From: Linanthus parryae
Taxonomy: Eukaryota; Streptophyta; Magnoliopsida; Ericales; Polemoniaceae
NCBI GenBank assembly: GCA_023055425.1
Contig: JALGPY010000005.1
Coordinates: 89,616,305-89,680,304, forward strand
Length of the DNA stretch: 64,000 nucleotides
Direction of reading: 5' to 3'
Below the pieces are notes generated by a model, which was not told the origin of the DNA, did not search any database, and saw only the letters and a list, made by a program, of their open reading frames with translations. The position numbers were made by a program, and so were the translations under genes. Positions 12,265-21,384 of this stretch are shown piece after piece (positions within the stretch are counted from its first letter, which is position 1; every line of letters begins with the position of its first letter).

Positions 12265-15090
12265 CACCAACCGTTGACGAATGTTATGTTTAGAAAATCC
12301 ATGGGATAAACCTTGAAAGATAAGTTCGTGATGTGTTAATGCAAATTTGAATATAGTACATTCTTCACTTGCGTTACCGACAATTTCCATGATATCTGAT
12401 TGAACATGTTGCATTTTTTCAACAACTGAGTGGGAACCTTGCTCTTATAAACTCTTTCTTAAATAAAGTTCAACTTGTCCTTCTTCATATTCTCTCTAAC
12501 GAACAACGGCTTCTTCCGCCATTTTCTTTGATTCTTCAATTGCTTTCTCCGCAGCTTTTTCAAATCAACTTATGTCTGCAATGGTACATCCTCCTCGGTG
12601 TTGCCTCTTGGTGAAAGGATGCTAAGTGTCTCTTCACTATCTGTAGTAAGTATACTTTATGTTATATTTCAAAAATAACATGTTTCGTCAGAGGGAAATT
12701 AGTGGTTACCTTCTTCAATACCAATAGTCGCATCTGGGTTGTATTCAATGAAATCTGCAATGTTAGATTTAAGAGCACTTGTTGAATTCATCTTTCCTTG
12801 CAAATTAAGGCTGCTTCTAGTTCTTCGCATGGTTATATAGGGAACTGGCTTTTCCTTAGCAATGGGATTTTTCCTTGGACGTTTCGCTTTCATGTTTTCT
12901 TCTGTATCTATTGTAGTTGTCGAGGACTTTTCAGATGCTTTTGGTTTTGAAGGATTATCATCAAATTCTATAATTTAAAGAACGAAAGCTGCAAGTTCAG
13001 TACGAAGCTTTTCTATGTTGCAATATCCGTTTCCATTGCAGGTTTATGATTTCTTTCTTTCTTTCTTCTTTGCTTTGTTCGAAGGTCATTGATAATTGCT
13101 TTGATGCGATCACCAGAAGCGAATCTCCTGAAATAACACTGTGATAAAAGACAGAATTAACATTAGTATTTTAAAATCTCATAAGTGTATAAATAAACCT
13201 TATATATCGAATTTACCTTGTAAAAATAATCGCTATATGCTTTTATTTCTAGATAGGATTTTTTCGAACTGAATTGATTTTCTCTTGCAATATTAAATCA
13301 GCACACAAATGCTTTCTTTATCCAGGAGAGAGTAATATCCATACTCTGATGAGTCTCTACAACAGAAAGATCTGAAAGGATAACCGCCTATGCGAATAGC
13401 AGGAGCCCTACTTGGTCGAATTAGATTTGACTTCGACAGCTTGCAGATTTGCGCATTCCAGAAACTTACCCAACTAGGCGTCGTCTCTCCTCATTTTTCA
13501 CCAGTTGGTTGGGTAAAAGGAAGCATTGCGAGTAAATACGGAGCGCATTTACCATTAATTAATCTCTTGTAGCAATCTACCTTTATAAAATCAGGCCAAA
13601 AGGAGGGAGCTACATCGTCCACGCCTAATTGACAAGGTACTCGAACGGGATCAGAATGGACTGTTATGAGCCCGTAAGTCATGCACTCATCAACCTATTC
13701 TGATAGAGCTGGTAACAATCCTCGAGCACACCAATTCATAAATCGCACAGAGCATCTACGTCCTCTAGTGACATCATCAGCAGAGAGCCTTGTCAACAGA
13801 AGGATACATATCTGCATGCGAAACAATATATGCAAGAGTTTTGACATAAGGCCTGAATTCAAAATAGTTTTTATCATAACAGATTAAAGATCACATGCAT
13901 TGAACCCCTTTTGTTTTATACTAATGCCAAGATCTGGGGCAAAGAAGATCTTACGAAGCTTTGGGTGCATTCCACAGTCTAACTCTTGTCATGATTGGGG
14001 CATAATGAGGCCATCTCTCGAATACCCATACTGTCTGAAAAGCGACATTGACGTATGTTAACACGTCAACCATGCCACGCGATTGTTCAGCATGAGTCAT
14101 AGCCAAATCCAATCGATGATACAGGGAACCTAAAACCAAAGGCCCTAAAACTACCTTCTGACCAAGTGAAAGACGAATTGCAAGAGTGAGGACATGAAAG
14201 AAAACCCCATCATGAGAATGGCAATCTATCAAATATCTTGATAACCATACACAAAGAAATCCATACAATGTAAATGCATAACCTTTTCCCTCTAAGGAAA
14301 TCTCTGCCTTTGGATCTTCTTTTCTCAACTCTGATAAAATCTTTGTCCTTGAAAAGTCGCGGTAATAATAAGTGATCCATCTTGTCCAAACGTATTTGCA
14401 CCAGATTCAAGAGTCAAGGGCGTATCTGCAGGTGTACACGAAACCCATCTCAATTTTGTCTTTTTACCCTTTGATATGCACTCTATCATTTACTCGAAGA
14501 GAGCAACTTGTTCAGAAGTTTTTAGAGGAGACAAAGGATCCACACGCCCCATAAAAGGAAGCTCGAGCAGTATTTCTACATCTTCAAGGGTAGGACCAGC
14601 TTCAAAGGATGCAAAGTGGAATGTATGGATTTTCTTTGAATATCTAGAAAAAAAATTCATCAACATATCACCATAAAGCTGGAGATTTAGCCCTTTTGTC
14701 GCGCGCACATCATCAACACTGACAACATCCTAGTCATATATACCTGCTTGAATTAATATAGGCTCGTAATGTTGCGAAATATGTTCAGCCCATTCCTCCA
14801 TCCAATCTAATTGTTCAAAAAAAAGTTTGATGACTGATTTCAGTGTAAGCATATAATCTGGCCTCAAGACTAAGCCTTTCTACTTCAGCAACACTGACAA
14901 CATCCTAGTCATCTCTTACTATAATTGAGGATAATAGCAAAGTTTCCTTTTCTGGGGATTTTGGAAGAGTGGTACCCTTGACAGTAGCATCGTAATAATA
15001 TTCTCCATTAGAGTAAGGGGCTTTACGCCATAATAATTTAGGGAGTTCTGGTAAATCTCCTGGTGCTTTTGATGCTCTTGTTCTAGCCAT
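12265..15090 (-). pseudogene. Antisense extra ORF of the Tat element with a plant mobile domain
   Basis: Reading on the - strand from ATG 15090, the N-terminus is MARTRASKAPGDLPELPKLL. After stops, a clear plant mobile (aminotransferase-like) domain appears at 14708-14490: LNLQLYGDMLMNFFSRY, FHFASFEAGPTLEDV, LLELPFMGRVDPL. It continues at 14328-13951 (YGFLCVWLSRYLIDCHSH, VVLGPLVLGSLYHRLD, FQTVWVFERWPHYAP) and downstream (FMNWCARGLLPALSE; LGVDDVAPSFWPDF). A basic KAKRPRKNP stretch near 12890 could be nuclear targeting. The domain also occurs in MULE-type transposases and cellular MAIN-like proteins. Several frame breaks make it a pseudogene. Its 3' part is cut by the copia insertion at TGGTC. 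Confidence 0.72.
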
Positions 15091-15642
15091 ATCGTAAGAA
15101 CATACAAAAGATAAGAATATTCAAACTCAGATGAACATTATGTATTTGAAGTTCAGTAAACCCAGATTGACAATTTGGGTTTGATTTCGAGATATGTTAT
15201 CATGCATAAATTGAAAATTCGAGAGATCTACTAACCTTTATTTTTTGTACAAGTCTTAAGAAGATGATTGAAAGTGATGAAGAGTTGATTGAATTCGGAG
15301 ATCTGTTGTTGAAGCTTTTTGTCTCTGCACATAAGCTATGATGGTAACAATGGTGTACACCCGTGATGAAGCTGATATTTATGAGAAGTCTGTTCAATTT
15401 ACACGACCTTACAGGTAGCTCTTGTCTCGGTAACCGTCGTGAACGTGTGAATGTGGGTTTTACCCACGTCACGCTATGAACTCCATTAAAGACTATAGCC
15501 CGACTCTACAAAGACCTAGGAAATGATGGCGATTTTGGGGCTAGGGTTTCAGAAACCATTTTGAAAATATTTGAATCCATGCGTGAAGTGCACGCACGGT
15601 CAGTTTTGCTCTTAAAATGCCACAATACGTGTGGCATACGCG

Positions 15643-15656
15643 CAAAAGGGGACTAA
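15643..15656 (+). other. Polypurine tract of the Tat element
   Basis: CAAAAGGGGACTAA lies immediately before TGTAGATAG, the inferred start of the 3' LTR, the typical position of a gypsy PPT. Confidence 0.65.
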
Positions 15657-16225
15657 TGTAGATAGTGCATCTCAAATATGTTAATTGTCATCCACGTGGC
15701 AGCTGCTGATAAGACTTATTGGTACTCCACTATCACTATATACTTATTTTTATATACATACTTATCCATATGAGGGCTATGAGGCAGGGTTCCCTCGCAT
15801 ATAACTTATACGGGAGTCAAATGGTCTAAGTGTCTTGGAGGCTAGAGTAAGGATCGTCGCACGTGAGTAACGGCTACACTCGCGTGCAACCCTTGTCAGT
15901 TATCTGAGAGACTTGCGAATCACACGCCTATATATGTGGTCGACCGTACACGTGTGAGGCCTTTACATAACCGTCACACGCGGTTATATAACTTCTTGTG
16001 ACTGTTGTCCTAAGACCAGTATATATAGGAGTGATGTCCTCTAATAGAGGTTCGACTCATTTGGCTTATCAACTTGTATATTGTCTCTCTCTCATATATG
16101 TGACTTAGGCTTACTCTTACCCTTGCCCGCTTAACCTCTTATTCTTTATATGTGTTGTGTTGATTGTTCTTGTCTATTGCATGTATACACTTGGATCCTT
16201 CTCCTAATCTCCCTTGCATACAACA
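15657..16225 (+). repeat. 3' LTR of the Tat element
   Basis: It begins TGTAGATAGTGCATCTC directly after the PPT. A TATATATAG box is near 16019-16027, followed by a T/C-rich stretch. The proposed end (TACAACA at about 16225) is inferred from the usual CA terminus. The partner LTR lies outside the window, so the length of about 570 bp is uncertain. Sequence near 48675-48775 resembles its 3' part weakly. Confidence 0.55.
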
Positions 16226-16338
16226 GGGTGTAGTTCCTTTAATCTTCCCTAAAGTATATCCAAATACACCAAATAATATGACATTCACATGCAAGTAGAT
16301 CCCTTGAAAGTCGTCGCCTTTCATTTAAATCCTTAATA

Positions 16339-16596
16339 CAACCTCTGTTTCTTCTCTTTCAGCCTACTTTACTTTTTGTCACAACTCACTGGTCACTTTG
16401 ACCCGGCGATTTGATTAGCAAAACGATAAAAGAATTTGGTAATCTTTGCATGTCTTATAGAGAAATCTTCACTCTATATTACAATGAAAGAAAATTCAAA
16501 AAGTTGTATTGTTGTGCTATCTAAATCACCGAGTCAATGTGACCCAACTACGGATAAAAAAGTCAAAGTAAGACAATTCAGAAGATATGGAGGTAG
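16339..16596. mobile_element. Stowaway-like MITE, copy 1
   Basis: A 258-bp non-coding element between TA dinucleotides (16337-16338 and 16597-16598). The ends CAACCTCTGTTTCTTC and ..ATGGAGGTAG are imperfect inverted repeats. Its interior (GGTCACTTTGACCCGGCGAT; CACCGAGTCAATGTGACCC) is shared with copies at 25433, 26705, 51965 and 52367. TA duplication and CTCCCTCCGTTTC-like ends indicate the Tc1/mariner-derived Stowaway type. Confidence 0.75.
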
Positions 16597-16799
16597 TAAT
16601 TTATAGCTTTCTAACAAGCAGTATGTGGTTGGTTCAAGATTTTAATCTAACAACAATTTAATTTCATTCTTCGTTTGTTTTGAATTAGATTTTAATTGTT
16701 CTTGGGTTTTAATTTGCAGATTTGACAATCTCATATTTTGGAGAATTTTTAGTCCTGAATTGCTGAAATATCGTATGCCTCCTTTCTTTTTTAAGGGTA

Positions 16800-17252
16800 A
16801 TATGCCACCTTTTTTTTGTGAGAGGAAGATAAAATTCTATTGATGTTGAAAAATAGGATTGTTCATCCTGATTACATAATGCATAATCAAAATTTGGGCC
16901 CATTCTGAGTCACTATCTAACCAAACGCATTTGTTGGGTAGGGAGAGACCATTTTCGCGAACTCATGCGCTACAATATTGGTAGATCAATGGCTGTATGG
17001 AAAAACAATGGCTTCAAACCGAGGGACCAGAGCTTTAATTTGTCTAAGAACATCCCCATTCTCTGTCCATCTTGTTTTGCTTGTTGTTAATTCATCTATC
17101 ACTTTTTTTTTTGCATCGGCTTCAACAATGATTCGTCATTGGTTACACTTGAGAGCGAGGAGGAGGCCTTCTCGAATGGCGATTGATTCAGCTTCCAACA
17201 AATAATGAGGCCTTCTCGAATGGCGATTGATTCAGCTTCCAACAAATAGTGT
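16800..17252 (-). pseudogene. LINE-type RNase H relic
   Basis: On the - strand from about 17205 the frame reads EAESIAIREGLLLALKCNQ, a stop, RIIVEADAKKKVIDEL, then LRQIKALVPRFEAIVFPYSH, a stop, STNIVAHEFAKMVSPYP. This is the non-LTR RNase H domain, with Glu, Asp and the late His/Asn positions recognisable. The two stops are TGA and each fits a CGA to TGA change. A 44-bp tandem duplication at 17165-17252 repeats the EAESIAIREGL part. An A-run on this strand near 16806-16817 may be a relic of the tail. Only the 3' end of the LINE is present. Confidence 0.7.
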
Positions 17253-17309
17253 TTCGATATTATGTAAATTTGAATAATCCTATTTATCGTAAATTTGATG
17301 ATTTTTTTT

Positions 17310-17459
17310 AGAAATGTTAGGGAACCCACTAATATCTCCCACCGATCTCCCACCCAAATCTAAAATTGGCATCATGAATACTCATTTGACATGATTGCAT
17401 ATGTATAGAAGGAAGGTGGGAGATGAGTGGAAGATATTGGTGGGTTCCCTAGCATTTCT
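17310..17459. mobile_element. Short 150-bp MITE with long terminal inverted repeats
   Basis: The left end AGAAATGTTAGGGAACCCAC and the right end GTGGGTTCCCTAGCATTTCT are inverted repeats that extend inward for about 45 bp. The element is non-coding and most of it would fold into one hairpin. A run of T flanks both sides, so the target duplication is unclear. Confidence 0.75.
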
Positions 17460-17641
17460 CTTTTTTTTTAAGCAATAAGTTTGATGATAAAAGCTACAAA
17501 TATTTACAAATATAATCAATTTAAATTTTAATTTTCAGTGAGTGCCGAATAATTTATATATTATAATTTCAGTTATATTATTGACTTCAGATTATTGTTA
17601 TCAGAATATTGAAATTTTAAACAATAACCAAACATGGTCAT

Positions 17642-19541
17642 TGATTATTGTCTTTTCAGCCCAAATACCAGCTCTTTGCTCAAATAGTTTTTGCAGAAGT
17701 TCCTGAAAATCACAAAAGATATGAAAGGATGCAACTATTTAGGCTTGCCTGTAATTATTGGAAGATCTAAAGCACAGACTTTGCAATTCATCATAGAAAG
17801 AGTCAAGAGTAGATTGTCAGGGTGGAAGGAGTCTTTTCTAAATCCTGCTGGAAGAGAGGTGTTGATCAAGTCAGTTATTTCGACACTTCCAACATATGCT
17901 ATGACTTGTTTATTGTTTCCCAAAACAGTATGCAATGAGCTGACTTCTATTGTCTCTAATTTTTTCTAGGGAGAAAATTCATTCGAAGATAAAAGACTGC
18001 ATTGGAGAAGTTGGAAGAATTTATGCAGAGATAAATCCGATGGGGGTCTCGGTTTCAAAGACTTCCATCTTCTTAACCTCTCCCTTTTTCCGAAACAAGC
18101 ATGAAGATTAATTAATGGGAGACCCTCTCTGTTTAAAAAAATGTTCAAAGGAAAATTCTTCCATGACACCAGCCTTTGGAATGCGAAAATTCCTCGAGGC
18201 TACTCTTGGTCATGGAGGAGTTTAATAGAAGGAAGGAGGATTATTCAAATGGACTTTAGATGGGTGGTTGGAAATGGGAAACAAATCAGAATTTGGGATG
18301 ACCCGTGGCTTCCAAGGTTAGCAGTTTTTTAGTTAAATCTCCCAGAATTGATAATAGAGAATTCGCCATGGTAGCTGATTTGATTGATCACTCATCAAGA
18401 AAATGGAAGGTGAATATCTTAGAAGAGCTATTCAATGAAGAAGAAAGGAGATGGATTTTATCAATTCCAATTGGTTCATATTTTTGTGAAGATAAAAAAG
18501 TTTGGCATTTTTCAGCAAATGTTGAGTAGACAGCGAGCTCTACTTATAAAATGTTGATCTCAAGAAGAAGTACAGGTCTAGATTCTGCTGGTGAAGGATC
18601 TAGCAAGAAACTCAAGTGGAGTTTAATTTGGAAACTATATGTGCAGTCCAAGATAAGATTATTTTTGTGGAAATTACTCAATGATAGTATTGCAGTAAAA
18701 GCAGCTCTTAAGAAAAGAGGTTGTTGTGCTTTTGATAATAGATGTCCATGATGTGGTGAGGAGGAAGAATCTGAGTTGCATATGATTTTCAACTGTCCTA
18801 CTGCCAAGCAAGTTTGGATATTGTCACCAATAAGAGGTATCTACTCTATTAAATCAGTGTATGCTATACAAGACTGGTTGATTGAAGTGGTTGATCTTCT
18901 ACAAAATGCTGAAGATAAGTCTATAGCAGCTGGCATTGTTGCTCAAACTTGTTGGGAAATATGAAAGGCTGGGTGTGATTGGCTTTACAACAAGATAAAA
19001 TGGACTCCTCAGCAGATTTCTGCAAAAGCCATTCAGAGATTTTATGAATTTCATGAGAGGAAATTTCTTAAGGAGGTGCCTTATACTAAACATGTTCACA
19101 GTCCTGGTCCAGAAGTTTTTAATGACTTGGAGTATGTTTTCTTCTGTGATGCAGCTGTAAACAGATTAAGGGGAAGTGGAGGCATTGGAGTTGTTAAATA
19201 TGGTGAAGATATTTCAGCTGAGGATTTTTTTTAAGTTTTGGAGTTCATGGTTATTAGGAAAGCTCTAATGATTGCAGCTAACAGTAAGTACAAGAGGATC
19301 AAAATTGTTTCTGATTCAAAGATGGCCATTGACTTCCTCTCAAATAAGGTTAAGAGCTGTAGTACTGATGTTTTCACAGTTGCATCAGGCTGTAAGCATT
19401 TGGCTATCTCTTTTGATGTTTGCATTTTATCTTTTGTCAAGAGGGATTTGAATTGGTCTGCTCATTTCTGTGCTAGAAGAGCAGCCTCATTGTTGTAATT
19501 TCATGTACTCTGGTTTTGGGCTGAGATAGCCCTTTAATGAT

Positions 19542-19573
<32 letters not shown>

Positions 19574-19580
19574 GAAAAAG
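17642..19580 (+). mobile_element. 5'-truncated LINE (L1-like) with poly(A) tail and 11-bp target duplication
   Basis: An identical 11-bp direct repeat AACATGGTCAT flanks the insertion (17631-17641 and 19581-19591). The right repeat follows an A-rich tail of about 27 A at 19549-19573. Truncation at the 5' side, the tail and a target duplication of this size are hallmarks of target-primed insertion. The coding remnant is described separately. Confidence 0.88.
17690..19498 (+). pseudogene. LINE ORF2 C-terminal part: RT thumb, zinc-binding RT region, RNase H
   Basis: Translation in shifting frames gives the end of a plant LINE reverse transcriptase: CNYLGLPVIIGRSK, LSGWKESFLNPAGREVLIKSV, SDGGLGFKDFHLLNL. 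A region with IRIWDDPWLPR follows, then a zinc-binding domain (KIRLFLWKLLNDSIAVKAAL, then ELHMIFNC). RNase H has FFCDAAVNRLRGSGGIGVV, EFMVIRKALMIAANS, KIVSDSKMAIDFL and LNWSAHFCARRAASLL. Stops at about 17970, 18105, 18330, 18528, 18750, 18963 and 19235 and a missing N-terminal half make it non-functional. It runs on the + strand, opposite the RNase H relic at 16.8-17.2 kb. Confidence 0.85.
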
Positions 19581-19591
19581 AACATGGTCAT

Positions 19592-19857
19592 AATAAGTTT
19601 CGACACCACCTATCCGTGAATGTCGACCTTCTGCTGTGTTTGTTGGATTCAGTCACTGGATTCAAAAAGTAATAGGACTTCTAAGTTGGCCTGCTTTTGG
19701 TTAATAATAGTAATCATAGGGAAAAGTTTTCAAGATTTGTTTGGTTTGCAATGAGGTTTCACAACTGCTGCAAAGGTTAGAAAAAATGAACTCCTAAAAT
19801 TCGGTGTAACAAATGTTATGGACGGATATAAGAATCATTTCCTTTTACTATGCTAGT
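19592..19857. other. Intergenic gap, nothing recognised
   Basis: Between the LINE target duplication and the next element I see no ORF, repeat or RNA gene. Confidence 0.5.
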
Positions 19858-20728
19858 TAAGGCATCTAAAGTCCACCCACATCCTTGAGTTTATGACTAA
19901 TTTCACCCCGCACCCCTGTGTTTTGAAAAAAGACATTATGTACCTATTTAACAGAATATTTTGTGGACACTTAGCACCCTTCTGCCACGTTCCGTTAGAA
20001 AAGAGATTGGTTGAATTTTTCGGACAATATTGACCCTGTGTATTTTTTTTGACTTTTTTACCCTTGATTATCAACAAAATACCAATAACATAACTAAAAA
20101 TAATATCAAGAACACCAAGAACATTACAACTAAAATAAATCAACACAAGAACACATATCACTTTAAATCCAAAACATACAACCACATACCCAGGTTGATT
20201 TGTCATCCTCTTCGACCACCTTGTTGGTTGGTTGTTGAAGGAGGAGGAGAGAAAGGGTGGTTGTTTCACAGCAAGAAGAGATGGTCGTCCTCGCCACCAT
20301 CTTGAGATCCCGCTTCCAGGGGGGTTGTCGTCCTACCACCACCTGGGGGGGTTGTCGTCATCTTCAGATCGAGAGAAGAGAATAACGAGAAGAAGAAGAA
20401 GAAGAAGAAGAAGAAGAAGAAGAAGAAGAAGAAGAAGAAGAAGAAGAAGAAGAAGAAGAAGAAGAAGAAGAAGAAGAAGAAGAAGAAGAAGAACAGTGGT
20501 TGTGGGAAGAGAGAAAGAGGGCTAGAGAGAGAGTGAAATTAGGTTAGAAATGGGGGAAAATGAGAGATGAGGGTTATATATAGGATGTAATTTTATAAAA
20601 TGGTCTTTTTGGTCGTGCCGTTAGTCACTGTTAGCTTCCATAAAAAAAAAGGTACGGGGTATCTTTTTCTAAACACAGAGGTACGGGATGGAATTAGTCA
20701 TAAATCCAGGGGTGGTCAGTGTCTTTTA
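19858..20728. mobile_element. Non-autonomous TIR element of about 870 bp with long imperfect inverted ends
   Basis: About 85 bp at the left (TTTATGACTAATTTCACCCC, CACCCCTGTGTTTTG) is inverted at the right (CACAGAGGTACGGGATGGAA, TTAGTCATAAATCC). Between the ends are non-coding DNA, a GAA microsatellite and a T-rich part. The length of the inverted repeats suggests a Mutator-like or related DNA transposon without a transposase. I could not find a convincing target duplication, so the exact ends are uncertain by a few bases. Confidence 0.7.
20389..20493 (+). repeat. (GAA)n microsatellite, about 35 units
   Basis: An essentially perfect AGA/GAA trinucleotide run inside the TIR element. In one frame it reads as poly-arginine, which is an artefact of the repeat and not evidence for a protein. 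Confidence 0.97.
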
Positions 20729-21246
20729 CCCTTTTAGAAATAATATCACCTCCGACACAACTTCAGGAAAAGATTGCAAATGCTCCAGCAGAGTTTCACT
20801 TTCTTTTAATGACGTGAGAATCTACAATAGATACTTTCACTAGCGATATTGGATAAATTTTCGCTTTAGTCTAATAGTCTGCAAACTATATTACGGAGTT
20901 GAAATAGAAACATTTAAAGATCTTAAGAATACAAGTTCGACAAACTCTACACCCCGATATCTAGCTATGGCTTTTCTTTGTAAGTGCATTTGTCGTCACT
21001 GCTGATGGTGTCAAAAGGACCCTCAGACAACCACATACCCAAAATTGCAAATTGTAGTATTATTGTGATTTGCTTGTCTGGAGCAATTTATTATTTATGA
21101 TATCCAAAGCCATAACTTTGGTGTATAACAGTATCCTCTCACTAGTAACTTTAGACAAGATTCTGATTTGCTTGTCTGGAGCAATATCTATTTTTGGTAG
21201 GTGGATTGTTCATTTCTTTTTCTCCTTTTTTTTGAGAAATTGTTTT
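20729..21246. repeat. Intergenic stretch with a 21-bp direct repeat
   Basis: GATTTGCTTGTCTGGAGCAA occurs at about 21067 and again at about 21162, 95 bp apart. Otherwise the stretch is AT-rich and non-coding. The function of the repeat is unknown. It may be a small local duplication. Confidence 0.5.
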
Positions 21247-21317
21247 TGTCGTCCATCGAGATTGAACCCGGGACTTCATGCAGGGATTTCGAACGCTCTA
21301 CCACTTGAGCTATCCCA
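21247..21317 (-). other. tRNA-like sequence, likely a SINE head or tRNA pseudogene
   Basis: On the - strand, GGGATAGCTCAAGTGGTAGA matches a tRNA 5' end and internal box A. Downstream, CCCGGGTTCAATCTC matches box B. The T stem does not pair properly and no clean anticodon arm is visible, so a working tRNA is unlikely. Poly(T) runs flank it (21330-21380 and near 21225), which read as A-runs on the - strand and fit a retroposed, tRNA-derived SINE. Confidence 0.55.
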
Positions 21318-21384
21318 ATAGTTGTTGTTTTTTTTTTTTTCTTTTTTTTTTTCTTTTTCTTTTTTTTTTTTTTTTTTTTTGAGT

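Larger units (their letters stand above)
1..16225 (+). mobile_element. Ty3/gypsy Tat-lineage LTR retrotransposon, 3' half, interrupted by a copia element
   Basis: The window opens inside the pol gene of a gypsy element running on the + strand. In order I see RNase H, integrase, a hairpin minisatellite, an ORF region on the opposite strand with a plant mobile domain, a polypurine tract and a 3' LTR starting TGTAGATAG at 15657. Extra ORFs between pol and the 3' LTR, often antisense, are known in the plant Tat lineage. A copia element (3727-12259) splits it, so the gypsy parts are 1-3726 and 12260-16225. The 5' LTR, gag, protease and reverse transcriptase lie left of the window. Many stops and frameshifts make it non-autonomous. 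The 3' end of the LTR (about 16225, ending ACA) is a judgement because the partner LTR is not visible. Confidence 0.8.

Noticed and set aside
1..16225. Endogenous retrovirus with an envelope gene
   Set aside because: The extra ORF is antisense and has plant mobile domain motifs, with no signal peptide or membrane segment suggesting an envelope.
20232..20525. 97-aa ORF with a long poly-arginine run
   Set aside because: It is only the GAA microsatellite read in one frame, inside a non-coding TIR element.
21247..21317. Functional tRNA gene
   Set aside because: The T stem does not pair and no sound anticodon arm can be drawn. Called tRNA-like only.
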